A stretch of DNA of 64,000 nt from Aestuariivita sp. (GTDB lineage Bacteria > Pseudomonadota > Alphaproteobacteria > Rhodobacterales > Rhodobacteraceae), in contig JAGYKE010000004.1 of the NCBI GenBank assembly GCA_018401465.1, forward strand, positions 1,953,857 to 2,017,856, given 5' to 3'. The notes under the pieces are model-generated. The model was not told the DNA's origin, did not search any database, and saw only the letters and a list, made by a program, of their open reading frames with translations. This document shows, one piece after another, positions 52,694 to 61,271 of the stretch. Within the stretch, counting starts at the first letter, position 1; each line of letters starts with the position of its first letter. The translations under genes were made by a program, and so were the position numbers.

Positions 52694-52719
52694 GAATTAG
52701 TTTAAGGCTGAACTAATTC
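52694..52719. promoter_or_regulatory. Candidate pdh operator (TAGTT-N8-AACTA) before lpd
   Basis: GAATTAGTT-N8-AACTAATTC is a perfect nine-bp inverted repeat ending 27 bases before the lpd start. Its core TAGTT-N8-AACTA and its distance match the site before pdhA almost exactly, so the same regulator probably controls both transcripts. Confidence 0.6.
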
Positions 52720-52746
52720 TTGGACCAGCTTTGGGGGCGTCAGGAC

Positions 52747-54141
52747 ATGGCCGCGAACACGTTTGATGTGGTGGTGATCGGGGCCGGCCCCGGAGGATAC
52801 GTGGCCGCGATCAGGGCGGCGCAGCTGGGCCTGTCGGTCGCCGTCGTCGAACGCGAGAACCTGGGCGGCATCTGCCTCAACTGGGGCTGTATCCCGACCA
52901 AGGCGATGCTGCGGTCCTCCGAGGTGTTTCACCTCATGCACCGCGCCAAGGAATTCGGGCTGAGCGCCAGCGGCATCGGCTATGACCTCGACGCCGTCGT
53001 GAAGCGGTCACGCGGGATCGCAGGGCAGTTGTCGGGCGGGGTCAAGCACCTGCTGAAGAAGAACAAGGTGACCGTCATCATGGGCGACGCGACGATCCCG
53101 GCGAAGGGCCGCGTCAGCGTCAAGACCGACAAGGGCAGCGAAGACCTGAGCGCAAAGCACATCATCCTTGCCACCGGCGCGCGGGCGCGCGAATTGCCGG
53201 GGCTTGAGGCCGACGGCGATCTGGTCTGGACCTACCGTCACGCGCTTGTGCCGCCGCGCATGCCCAAGAAGCTCCTGGTCATCGGATCGGGCGCCATCGG
53301 CATCGAATTCGCGAGCTTCTACAACACGCTCGGCGCCGACACGACGGTGGTCGAGGTGATGGAGCGCATCCTGCCCGTGGAAGACGCCGAAATCAGCGCC
53401 TTTGCGAAGAAGCAATTCGTCAAGCAGGGCATGAAGATCATGGAAAAGGCGACGGTCAAGCAGCTTGACCGTCAGAAGGACCGCGTAACCGCCCATATCG
53501 AAACCGGTGGCAAGGTCGAAAAGCACGACTTCGACACAGTGATTTCCGCCGTCGGCATCGTCGGCAATGTCGAAGGGCTGGGGCTGGAAGCGCTGGGCGT
53601 GAAGATCGACCGCACGCATGTCGTGACGGACGCCTATTGCCGCACGGGTGTCGAGGGCCTTTACGCCATCGGCGACATCGCGGGCGCGCCCTGGCTGGCG
53701 CACAAGGCCAGCCACGAAGGCGTCATGGTGGCCGAAATGATCGCGGGCCTGCATGTGCATCCCGTGAAACCCGAAAGCATCGCAGGCTGCACCTATTGCC
53801 ACCCGCAGGTGGCCAGCGTGGGCCTCACCGAAGCGAAGGCGCGCGAAAAGGGCCATGACATCAAGGTCGGCCGCTTCCCCTTCATCGGCAATGGCAAGGC
53901 CATCGCGCTGGGTGAACAGGAAGGCATGGTCAAGGTCGTCTTCGACGCCAAGACGGGTGAATTGCTCGGCGCGCATATGGTCGGCGCGGAAGTCACCGAA
54001 CTGATCCAGGGCTATGTCGTCGGCCGCCAGCTGGAAACCACGGAAGAAGACCTGATGCACACGGTCTTCCCGCACCCGACGCTGAGCGAGATGATGCACG
54101 AAGCCGTGCTCGACGCCTACGGCCGCGCGATCCATTTCTGA
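52747..54141 (+). CDS. lpd: Dihydrolipoyl dehydrogenase (E3)
   Basis: E3 reoxidises the dihydrolipoyl arms of pyruvate and other 2-oxoacid dehydrogenases and reduces NAD. In 464 residues it has the FAD motif VVIGAGPGGYVAAI (10-23), the redox disulfide Cys43/Cys48 in GGICLNWGCIPTKA, the NAD motif LVIGSGAIGIEFASF, GLYAIGDIAG, and the C-terminal catalytic His-Glu in VFPHPTLSEMMHE. The single lpd here, far from pdhABC, probably serves that complex; the shared upstream palindrome supports this. Confidence 0.97.
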   Translation: MAANTFDVVVIGAGPGGYVAAIRAAQLGLSVAVVERENLGGICLNWGCIPTKAMLRSSEVFHLMHRAKEFGLSASGIGYDLDAVVKRSRGIAGQLSGGVKHLLKKNKVTVIMGDATIPAKGRVSVKTDKGSEDLSAKHIILATGARARELPGLEADGDLVWTYRHALVPPRMPKKLLVIGSGAIGIEFASFYNTLGADTTVVEVMERILPVEDAEISAFAKKQFVKQGMKIMEKATVKQLDRQKDRVTAHIETGGKVEKHDFDTVISAVGIVGNVEGLGLEALGVKIDRTHVVTDAYCRTGVEGLYAIGDIAGAPWLAHKASHEGVMVAEMIAGLHVHPVKPESIAGCTYCHPQVASVGLTEAKAREKGHDIKVGRFPFIGNGKAIALGEQEGMVKVVFDAKTGELLGAHMVGAEVTELIQGYVVGRQLETTEEDLMHTVFPHPTLSEMMHEAVLDAYGRAIHF

Positions 54142-54194
54142 GGCCTGCGCGCCCCGGCGATTGCAAACCTGGGCCCGACTTGCGATGAAAGCGC

Positions 54195-54752
54195 ATGGTC
54201 AGCCTCAACCGCGTCGTCATGCAGAGATCGAGCCGCAAGATGATCCGCGGCCTTGGCCCCGACACGCTCGACGTGGCCGAGATTTCGGGCAAATGGGGCA
54301 CGCAGTTCAGCTTCCGCAGCTATACCCAGTTCCGCTATCCCGAGCATGACATCTGCGCAGGCCCCTTCACCGATGCCGATGGTCAGGTGCGCCGGTTCGA
54401 CCTGATCCTCGCCAATCAGGTGTGGGAACATCTCGACCGGCCCTATGCCGCGACGCGCCATGTGCGCGCGATGCTCCGCCCCGGCGGGCATTTCTGGGTC
54501 GCCGTGCCCTTCTTCATCCCCTATCACGCCGCGCCCAACGATTGTTCCCGCTGGAGTGCGCGGGGCCTCAAGAACCTGCTGATCGAGGCGGGCTTTCCCG
54601 AAGACGGGATCGAGGCGCATCAATGGGGCAACCGGGGTGCGGCGCTCAAGAACATGGGCGAAGACTGGCCGCCGGTCTACGACCCCGAGACCGACAGTCT
54701 GGACGACGACCCCGACATGCCGATCTGCGCCTGGGCCATGGCGCGGGCCTGA
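54195..54752 (+). CDS. Class I SAM-dependent methyltransferase
   Basis: The 185-residue protein has a methyltransferase core with DLILANQVWEHLDRPYAATRHVRAMLRPGGHFWVAVPF, quoted in part as NQVWEHL and LRPGGHFWV; this is the UbiE/Methyltransf_11-type post-I region. The usual glycine-rich SAM loop (GxGxG) is poorly visible before it (LDVAEISGKWG), so the protein may bind SAM in an unusual way. The substrate is unknown. It ends four bases before an MFS gene. Confidence 0.8.
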   Translation: MVSLNRVVMQRSSRKMIRGLGPDTLDVAEISGKWGTQFSFRSYTQFRYPEHDICAGPFTDADGQVRRFDLILANQVWEHLDRPYAATRHVRAMLRPGGHFWVAVPFFIPYHAAPNDCSRWSARGLKNLLIEAGFPEDGIEAHQWGNRGAALKNMGEDWPPVYDPETDSLDDDPDMPICAWAMARA

Positions 54753-54756
54753 CATC

Positions 54757-55905
54757 GTGCGCACTCCCTTCGGGATGATCCTGCTGATCTGGTGCGCGGG
54801 GCTGGGGGCGGCCGCGCAATACGGCAAGATCAGCGTGATCTATGACCTGCTTCCCGATCTCTGGCCGGGGCAGGGGGCAAGCCTTGCCTTCATCGTCTCG
54901 CTTGTCGGCTTCGTGGGCATCGTCTTCGGCATCGTGGCGGGGCTTCTGGTGGCGCGCATCGGCTATCGCCGGGCGCTGATCGGCGCGCTCTGGGCCGGGG
55001 CGGCGCTGTCGCTGGTGCAGGCCGCGCTGCCGCCCTTGTGGTTCATGCTGGCGCTGCGCGCGGTGGAAGGGGCCTCGCATCTCGCCATCGTGGTGGCCGC
55101 GCCCACGCTCATCGCGCAATTGTCGCCGCAGCACCAGGGCCTGACCCTCTCGCTCTGGAGCACGTTTTTCGGGGTCGCCTACACGATCCTCGTGATCGGT
55201 GGCCTGCCTCTGGTGGCGGCGCTGGGCGCGCAGGCGCTGTTCGTCGCCCATGCGCTGTGGATGGCGGCGCTGGCGCTGATCCTCGGGCGGTCGCTGCGGC
55301 GGCTGGGCGCGCCCGCGCCGAAGGGGGCGCTGACACTGGCGGGGATGCTGCGCGATCACCGGGTGATCTATGCCTCGCCCTTCCTGTCCGCCCCGGCGGT
55401 GATCTGGCTCTTCTACACCTTCTGTTTCCTCGCGATCCTGACGCTGATCCCGCCCGCCATTCCCGAAGCGGCGCGCGCCGCGACGCTGGCCGCCATGCCG
55501 CTGGTGTCCATCGTCGTGTCCATGACGCTGGGCGTCGCCGCGCTGCGCTACTTCCGCGCGGTCGACGTGGTGGCCGCCGGGTTCATCGCCACGATCCTCT
55601 GCCTGCTTTGGCTGGTGGTGCAGCCGGGCCTGCCGGTCGCCTGCCTCGCGCTTGCCGCCGCCTTCGGCCTGATCCAGGGCGCGACCTTCGCCGCCGTCCC
55701 GCAGCTGACCGACGACGCTGCCGGACAGGCGCAGGCCAACGGGGCAATGGCGCAGATGGGCAATCTGGGCAACACGCTGGGCACGCCGGTTCTGGCGGGC
55801 GTTCTGGCACTGGGCGGCTTTCCCGTGACCATTGCCGTGGCGGCGGCGATCCTTGCCCTTGGACTGGCGCTGCATGTCTGGCTGGCGGCGCGGCGCCGTT
55901 CCTGA
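54757..55905 (+). CDS. MFS transporter
   Basis: This 382-residue protein has about 12 hydrophobic segments, MFS-like Gly-rich turns (GIVFGIVAGLLVARIGYRRALIGA in part), and a charged central loop (GRSLRRLGAPAPKG). I assign it to the major facilitator superfamily with no substrate. The GTG start at 54757 is four bases after the methyltransferase stop, which suggests coupling; the Met six codons later is possible. The SOS box of uvrA overlaps its stop codon. Confidence 0.85.
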   Translation: MRTPFGMILLIWCAGLGAAAQYGKISVIYDLLPDLWPGQGASLAFIVSLVGFVGIVFGIVAGLLVARIGYRRALIGALWAGAALSLVQAALPPLWFMLALRAVEGASHLAIVVAAPTLIAQLSPQHQGLTLSLWSTFFGVAYTILVIGGLPLVAALGAQALFVAHALWMAALALILGRSLRRLGAPAPKGALTLAGMLRDHRVIYASPFLSAPAVIWLFYTFCFLAILTLIPPAIPEAARAATLAAMPLVSIVVSMTLGVAALRYFRAVDVVAAGFIATILCLLWLVVQPGLPVACLALAAAFGLIQGATFAAVPQLTDDAAGQAQANGAMAQMGNLGNTLGTPVLAGVLALGGFPVTIAVAAAILALGLALHVWLAARRRS

Positions 55906-55912
55906 AATGTTC
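55898..55912 (+). promoter_or_regulatory. LexA (SOS) box before uvrA
   Basis: GTTC-N7-GTTC, the direct-repeat LexA site known from alphaproteobacteria such as Rhodobacter sphaeroides, is present exactly (spacer CTGAAAT). It lies about 65 bases before the uvrA start and overlaps the stop of the upstream MFS gene. Confidence 0.8.
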
Positions 55913-55977
55913 TGATTTTTTGATTGGAGACTCGGCCCGCCTGACTTATGTCTAATCCGTTAACGCCCGGGGTGGTC

Positions 55978-58842
55978 ATGGCCGAAATGAAGCATATCGA
56001 GGTGCGCGGCGCGCGCGAACACAACCTCAAGAACATCGACGTGGACATCCCGCGCGATCAGCTGGTGGTGATCACCGGTCTCAGCGGGTCGGGCAAGTCG
56101 TCGCTTGCCTTCGACACGATCTATGCCGAAGGCCAGCGGCGCTATGTCGAAAGCCTGTCGGCCTATGCGCGGCAATTCCTCAACATGATGGAAAAGCCCG
56201 ATGTCGACCACATCTCGGGGCTGTCGCCCGCCATTTCCATCGAACAGAAGACAACGTCCAAGAACCCCCGGTCCACCGTCGGCACGGTGACGGAAATCTA
56301 CGACTACCTGCGTCTGCTTTTCGCCCGCGCGGGCACGCCCTATTCCCCCGCGACCGGCCTGCCGATCGAGGCGATGCAGATCCAGGACATGGTCGACCGC
56401 GTCATGGGCATGGAAGAGGGGACGCGCGCCTACCTGCTGGCCCCCATCGTTCGCGACCGGAAGGGCGAATACCGCAAGGAATTCCTGGAACTGCGCAAGC
56501 AGGGCTTCCAGCGTGTGAAGGTGAACGGGCAGTTCTACGAACTGGACGAACCGCCGACCCTCGACAAGAAATTCCGCCACGACATCGACGTGGTGGTTGA
56601 CCGGATCGTCGTGCGCGAAGGGCTCGAGACGCGGCTGGCCGACAGTTTCCGCACCGCGCTCGACCTTGCCGACGGGATTGCGGTGCTGGAAACCGCCCCG
56701 TCCGAGGGCGACCCCGACCGCATCACCTTTTCGGAGAACTTCGCCTGCCCGGTCAGCGGCTTCACCATCCCCGAGATCGAACCGCGCCTTTTCTCGTTCA
56801 ACGCGCCCTTCGGCGCCTGCCCGGCCTGCGACGGTCTGGGGGTGGAACTCTTCTTCGACGAACGCCTTGTCGTGCCCGACGTGACGCTCAAGATCTACGA
56901 CGGCGCGCTGGCGCCCTGGCGGAAGGGCAAGTCACCCTATTTCCTTCAGACCATCGAGGCCATCGCCCGCCACTATGGTTTCGACAAGAACGCCCGCTGG
57001 AAGGATCTTCCGGAAGCGGTGCAGCAGGTGTTCCTTTACGGATCGGGCGACGAGGAAATCCAGTTCCGCTATGATGAAGGCGGCCGCGTCTATCAGGTAA
57101 AACGCGTCTTCGAAGGCGTCATTCCCAACATGGAACGCCGCTATCGCGAGACCGACAGCGCATGGATCCGCGAGGAATTCGAGCGCTTCCAGAACAATCG
57201 GGCCTGCGGCACCTGCGGCGGATACCGCCTGAAACCCGAAGCACTGGCGGTGAAGATCGCGGACCTGCACGTGGGCCAGGTGGTCCAGATGTCGATCAAG
57301 GAAGCCCATGCCTGGATCGAAACGGTGCCGCAGCGGCTCAGCGTCCAGAAGAACGAGATCGCCCGCGCCATCCTGAAAGAGATCCGCGAACGCCTTGGGT
57401 TCCTGAATAACGTCGGTCTTGAATATCTTACGCTGTCCCGTTCAAGTGGCACGTTGTCGGGCGGCGAAAGCCAGCGGATCCGTTTGGCCTCGCAGATCGG
57501 GTCGGGTCTCACGGGGGTTCTCTACGTGCTTGATGAGCCCTCGATCGGGTTGCACCAGCGCGACAACGACCGCCTTCTGCAGACGCTGAAGAACCTGCGC
57601 GATCAGGGCAACACGGTGCTGGTCGTCGAACACGACGAAGAAGCGATCCGCGAGGCCGACTATGTCTTCGACATCGGCCCGGGTGCCGGTGTCCATGGCG
57701 GCCGCGTCGTGTCGCATGGCACGCCCGCCCAGATCGCGGCCGACCCCGCCTCGGTCACCGGGCAGTACCTGTCCGGCGCGCGCGAAATCGCCGTGCCCGT
57801 CGAACGCCGCCCCGGCAAGAAGGGGGGCAAGAAGGTCACCGTGGTCAAGGCCAGCGGCAACAACCTCAAGGACGTGACGGTCGATTTCCCCTTGGGCAAA
57901 TTCGTCTGCGTGACCGGTGTATCGGGCGGTGGCAAATCCACGCTGACCATCGAGACGCTTTTCAAGAACGCGGCGATGAAGCTCAACGGCGCGCGCGAGA
58001 CGCCCGCGCCCTGCGAGACGATCAAGGGGTTCGAACATCTCGACAAGGTGATCGACATTGACCAGCGGCCCATCGGGCGCACGCCCCGGTCGAACCCCGC
58101 AACCTATACCGGTGCCTTCACGCCGATCCGCGACTGGTTCGCGGGCCTCCCCGAAGCCAAGGCGCGCGGCTACAAGCCCGGGCGGTTCAGCTTCAACGTC
58201 AAGGGCGGGCGCTGCGAGGCCTGCCAGGGCGACGGCCTCATCAAGATCGAGATGCATTTTCTGCCCGACGTCTATGTCACCTGCGAAACCTGCAAGGGCG
58301 CCCGCTACAACCGCGAGACACTGGAAATCCGCTTCAAGGGCAAGAGCATAGCGGACGTTCTTGATATGACGGTCGAGGATGCGCAGACCTTCTTCACGGC
58401 GGTGCCGTCCATCCGCGAAAAGATGGACGCGCTGATGCGGGTGGGTCTGGGTTACGTCAAGGTCGGCCAGCAGGCGACGACACTGTCAGGCGGCGAGGCG
58501 CAGCGCGTGAAGCTGTCGAAGGAACTGGCACGGCGGTCGACGGGCCGCACGCTTTACATACTCGACGAACCGACGACCGGCCTGCATTTCGAGGATGTGC
58601 GCAAGCTGCTCGAGGTGCTGCATGAACTGGTCGATCAGGGCAACACGGTCGTCGTCATCGAACACAATCTGGATGTGGTGAAGACCGCCGACTGGATCAT
58701 CGACATCGGCCCCGAAGGCGGCGACGGCGGCGGTCAGGTCGTGGCGGTGGGCACGCCGGAAGAGGTGGCCGAAGTCGAGGCCAGCCACACCGGGCGCTAT
58801 CTCAAGCCGCTGCTCGAAAAGCGCCGGGTGGCTGCCGAGTGA
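55978..58842 (+). CDS. uvrA: Excinuclease ABC subunit A
   Basis: UvrA recognises DNA damage and loads UvrB in nucleotide excision repair. The 954-residue protein is a double ABC ATPase: Walker A motifs GLSGSGKSS (34-42) and GVSGGGKST (647-655), and the ABC signatures LSGGESQRI and LSGGEAQRV. Zinc-binding cysteine pairs occur at CPACDGLG and CGTCGGYRL, and again at CEACQGDG and [10 protein letters not shown]. The Met at 55978 is chosen; the Met at 55948 is in frame too. An SOS box indicates damage induction. Confidence 0.98.
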   Translation: MAEMKHIEVRGAREHNLKNIDVDIPRDQLVVITGLSGSGKSSLAFDTIYAEGQRRYVESLSAYARQFLNMMEKPDVDHISGLSPAISIEQKTTSKNPRSTVGTVTEIYDYLRLLFARAGTPYSPATGLPIEAMQIQDMVDRVMGMEEGTRAYLLAPIVRDRKGEYRKEFLELRKQGFQRVKVNGQFYELDEPPTLDKKFRHDIDVVVDRIVVREGLETRLADSFRTALDLADGIAVLETAPSEGDPDRITFSENFACPVSGFTIPEIEPRLFSFNAPFGACPACDGLGVELFFDERLVVPDVTLKIYDGALAPWRKGKSPYFLQTIEAIARHYGFDKNARWKDLPEAVQQVFLYGSGDEEIQFRYDEGGRVYQVKRVFEGVIPNMERRYRETDSAWIREEFERFQNNRACGTCGGYRLKPEALAVKIADLHVGQVVQMSIKEAHAWIETVPQRLSVQKNEIARAILKEIRERLGFLNNVGLEYLTLSRSSGTLSGGESQRIRLASQIGSGLTGVLYVLDEPSIGLHQRDNDRLLQTLKNLRDQGNTVLVVEHDEEAIREADYVFDIGPGAGVHGGRVVSHGTPAQIAADPASVTGQYLSGAREIAVPVERRPGKKGGKKVTVVKASGNNLKDVTVDFPLGKFVCVTGVSGGGKSTLTIETLFKNAAMKLNGARETPAPCETIKGFEHLDKVIDIDQRPIGRTPRSNPATYTGAFTPIRDWFAGLPEAKARGYKPGRFSFNVKGGRCEACQGDGLIKIEMHFLPDVYVTCETCKGARYNRETLEIRFKGKSIADVLDMTVEDAQTFFTAVPSIREKMDALMRVGLGYVKVGQQATTLSGGEAQRVKLSKELARRSTGRTLYILDEPTTGLHFEDVRKLLEVLHELVDQGNTVVVIEHNLDVVKTADWIIDIGPEGGDGGGQVVAVGTPEEVAEVEASHTGRYLKPLLEKRRVAAE

Positions 58843-59163
58843 TCATTCGTAGCGGTGTTCGAAGCTGAAGCTCTGGCCGTCGTCCGTGGTCAGCCCAGCG
58901 GCATAGATCTCGCGCGGCCAGTCGTCGTCGAGCATCCCGGAAACAGTCACTGCCGTGCCGGCCGCGACGGGCACGCGGTTCGGACCGAGGTAGACCGGGA
59001 TCGTGCCGGTAGGATCGCGCAGGATGAACGTATCCTCGTCGGTGATGCGCTCGACAATGCCGCTGACAGTGACCGGGGTGTAGGGGGTCAGCTCGGCAAT
59101 GGACTGCCCGGCCGCGACGCTGGTCGGCGCGGCCAGGATCAGGCTGTAGACGACCCGCCGCAT
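58843..59163 (-). CDS. Secreted OB-fold-like protein
   Basis: This 106-residue protein has a signal peptide (RRVVYSLILAAPTSVAAG) and a beta-rich domain with VTVSGIVERITDEDTFILRDPTGTIPVYLG, in part, and VTVSGMLDDDWPREI. This is the strand order of bacterial OB-fold proteins such as the YgiW/NirD-type secreted family. A role in stress or ligand binding is only a guess. It overlaps the small upstream gene (TGATG). Its stop directly abuts the uvrA stop on the other strand (TGATCA). Confidence 0.75.
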   Translation of the reverse strand: MRRVVYSLILAAPTSVAAGQSIAELTPYTPVTVSGIVERITDEDTFILRDPTGTIPVYLGPNRVPVAAGTAVTVSGMLDDDWPREIYAAGLTTDDGQSFSFEHRYE

Positions 59164-59315
59164 CAGTCCAACGCCACCAGAAGCAGCAGCAGCGCCAACG
59201 CGCCAGCCGATGCGAAGGCCCAGCCGGGAAGGGTGATCGTCACGTCCGAGCGAAGCCACCGCGCGATTGCCGCCCGGCTACCCTGAGCGGTCTTGTCGGA
59301 AGAACCCTCGTTCAT
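59163..59315 (-). CDS. Small membrane protein, 50 residues
   Basis: MNEGSSDKTAQGSRAAIARW is followed by a single membrane segment (WAFASAGALALLLLLVALD) at the very C-terminus, a tail-anchored layout. GGAGG lies six bases before the Met at 59315, strong support for this short gene. It overlaps the secreted OB-fold gene by a TGATG junction, so the two are made together. Function is unknown. Confidence 0.65.
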   Translation of the reverse strand: MNEGSSDKTAQGSRAAIARWLRSDVTITLPGWAFASAGALALLLLLVALD

Positions 59316-59354
59316 CGTTACCTCCATCTGTTTCCCGACAAAAAAGATGGGAAA

Positions 59355-59380
59355 AGGCGCCCCCATCGCAAGGGGCGCCT
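59355..59380 (-). terminator. Terminator after the DUF2892 gene
   Basis: A nine-bp stem, AGGCGCCCC with GGGGCGCCT, and an eight-base loop is followed on the minus strand by TTTT. It separates the DUF2892 gene from the two small envelope genes. Confidence 0.75.
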
Positions 59381-59442
59381 CGAAGAAACTTACTGTCGTT
59401 GGGCGAGACGTCGCCGATTGTCGCGCGCATGCGCGACAGGGC

Positions 59443-59646
59443 TTACTTCTTCAGACCGCAGGTGTTGATCCCCAGCAGCGAGTAGACGGGGCAGCTGCCC
59501 ATCAGGCCGGTGACCAGCGGCACGACGCCGATCAGCAGGGCCCAGCGGTAGCTGGCCTCGGGCATAAGGAAAAACCCGGCCAGCAGCGCCAGTCCGGCGA
59601 TGATCCGCAGCGCGCGGTCAATGGTGCCTTCGTTCTTTGCGAACAT
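59443..59646 (-). CDS. DUF2892 (YgaP-type) membrane protein
   Basis: This 67-residue protein has two hydrophobic segments (ALRIIAGLALLAGFFLM and RWALLIGVVPLVTGLMG) and a short end with SCPVYSLLGINTCG, the typical DUF2892 pattern with two cysteines near the membrane surface. In YgaP a similar module is joined to a rhodanese domain. It lies downstream of the Crp/Fnr gene on the same strand. GGACACATG-like spacing gives a ribosome site (AAAGGA). Confidence 0.88.
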   Translation of the reverse strand: MFAKNEGTIDRALRIIAGLALLAGFFLMPEASYRWALLIGVVPLVTGLMGSCPVYSLLGINTCGLKK

Positions 59647-59710
59647 GTCATGTGTCCTTTCAGGGCTTCAAATCATGCGCGCAGTATTGACGATTCGAAC
59701 CGCCCTGTCG

Positions 59711-59723
59711 GTGACTTGGTCAC
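59711..59723. promoter_or_regulatory. Inverted repeat GTGAC-N3-GTCAC before the DUF2892 gene
   Basis: This perfect short palindrome overlaps the 3' end of the Crp/Fnr-type gene's frame region and lies about 65 bases before DUF2892. It could be bound by that regulator, but it does not match the standard FNR (TTGAT-N4-ATCAA) or CRP spacing. Confidence 0.25.
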
Positions 59724-59730
59724 GCAGGGT

Positions 59731-60384
59731 TCAATCGGCATCCTCGCCAAGGTGTCGCAGGGTCTCGGTGTCGAGGATCCTGACCGTCCCGCGCTCGAGT
59801 TCCACGATCCCGCGCCGCGCCAGAGCGTCGAGACGGCGCGAGACGACTTCGCGCGCTGATCCGATCAGCGCGGCGAGTTCCGCATGGGTGGCGTTCACGC
59901 AATCCTCCTCGGCCCGCGCCAGAAGCGCCTGCGCAAGGCGGCATTCGATTCGCTGAAAGGCCACCCGTTCCAGCAGGTGCATCATCGATTGCAGCCGCTG
60001 GGCAAAGGCCTCGAACACAAAGCCGCGGAAACCCGGATCATTGTCGATTAACCGCAGGAACATGTCGCGCGGGACAAGGACGACGCGCGCCTCAGTCGCG
60101 GTCGAGGCCTCGCCCGAATAGTCCTCGCCGCCCAGAAGGCCCAGCGTGGACTGCACGCAGCTCTGCCCCGGCTCGACCGAGTAGAGCAGGATGTCGCGCC
60201 CCGTGGGCCCGGTCAGGAACACCTCGACCCGGCCCGACAGGACGATGACAAAGCCTTTCACCGTCTCGCCCGGGCGGAACAGGACAGTCCCCTTCGGCAC
60301 GTCCATCGACGACAGCCTGTCCAGCAGGGCCAGATTCTCCGACGTCAGGCCGGGCAGGGCGGACCCTGCGCCCCAGCCGGTCAC
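59731..60384 (-). CDS. Crp/Fnr-family transcription regulator
   Basis: The 217-residue protein has a cyclic-nucleotide-binding-like beta-barrel (VLFRPGETVKGFVIVLSGRVEVFLT in part, ILLYSVEPGQSCVQS) and a C-terminal winged helix (NATHAELAALIGSAREVVSRRLDALARRGIV, quoted in part). The N-terminal cysteine cluster that binds iron-sulfur in FNR is absent, so it is not FnrL. The signal is unknown. The GTG start overlaps the mmsB stop (GTGA). It probably regulates the next gene, DUF2892; that is inference. Confidence 0.9.
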   Translation of the reverse strand: MTGWGAGSALPGLTSENLALLDRLSSMDVPKGTVLFRPGETVKGFVIVLSGRVEVFLTGPTGRDILLYSVEPGQSCVQSTLGLLGGEDYSGEASTATEARVVLVPRDMFLRLIDNDPGFRGFVFEAFAQRLQSMMHLLERVAFQRIECRLAQALLARAEEDCVNATHAELAALIGSAREVVSRRLDALARRGIVELERGTVRILDTETLRHLGEDAD

Positions 60385-61253
60385 GTGCGCCCGCGGGTTT
60401 CGAACCGGGGCAGCATCGCACTGAAGTCGCGGCCGCGGCCATCCTCGTCCTCGACGAAGCGGCGGTAGAGCTCGGCCGCCAACTGCCCCATCGGTGTGTC
60501 GGCATCGGCACTTTCGGCCGCCTGTTGCGACAGGCGCAGGTCCTTCAGCATGAGGTCGGCGGCGAAGCCGGGCTTGTAGTCGTTGTCGGCAGGCGATTTG
60601 GGGCCCACGCCCGGGGCCGGGCAATAGGCGTTCATCGTCCACGAGTAGCCCGAGGAGGTTGACACGACGTCGAACATCTTCTGGCGGTCCAGCCCTAGCT
60701 TGTCCGCCAGCGCGAAGGCTTCGCAGGTGGCGATCATGGTGACGCCCAGGATCATGTTGTTGCAGATCTTGGCCGCCTGTCCTGCGCCCGATCCGCCGCA
60801 ATGCACCGCCTTCTGACCCATGATCTCGAACAGCGGCTGCGCTTTCGCGAAGGCCGCGTCGCTGCCGCCCGCCATGAAGGTCAGTGTGCCTGCCGCGGCG
60901 CCACCCACACCGCCCGAGACGGGCGCGTCGACGGCAAGAAGCCCTGCCTTTTCAGCGGTTTCTGCGACGAATCTCGCGCTGTCCACGTCCACGGTCGAGC
61001 AATCGACAAAGCCTGCACCGGGCGCCATCGCCGGGATGATCTGATCGGCCACGGCGCGCAGGATCGCGCCGTTGGGCAGCATGGTGATGACCACATCCGC
61101 CCCGCTCGCGGCCTCGGCGGCGCTGGCGGCCGGGATCACGCCCTCGACCGTGACACCCGCGGTGTCGAAGCCCGTCACCGCATGCCCTGCGCGCGCAAGG
61201 TTCGCTGCCATCGGCGCGCCCATGTTCCCCAGTCCGATGAACCCGATCTTCAT
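60381..61253 (-). CDS. mmsB: 3-hydroxyisobutyrate dehydrogenase
   Basis: MmsB oxidises 3-hydroxyisobutyrate to methylmalonate semialdehyde in valine breakdown. In 290 residues it shows the NAD motif GFIGLGNMGAPMA (4-16), DCSTVD (84-89), APVSGGVGGA (110-119) and the catalytic Lys162 in GQAAKICNN. It is followed by the Crp/Fnr gene and preceded by HIBCH, 18 bases upstream, in an order matching the pathway. Confidence 0.96.
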   Translation of the reverse strand: MKIGFIGLGNMGAPMAANLARAGHAVTGFDTAGVTVEGVIPAASAAEAASGADVVITMLPNGAILRAVADQIIPAMAPGAGFVDCSTVDVDSARFVAETAEKAGLLAVDAPVSGGVGGAAAGTLTFMAGGSDAAFAKAQPLFEIMGQKAVHCGGSGAGQAAKICNNMILGVTMIATCEAFALADKLGLDRQKMFDVVSTSSGYSWTMNAYCPAPGVGPKSPADNDYKPGFAADLMLKDLRLSQQAAESADADTPMGQLAAELYRRFVEDEDGRGRDFSAMLPRFETRGRT

Positions 61254-61271
61254 GGGCTTTCCCCTTCCTTG

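Noticed and set aside
59711-59723. FNR or CRP consensus box
   Set aside because: The repeat GTGAC-N3-GTCAC does not have the spacing or half-sites of either.
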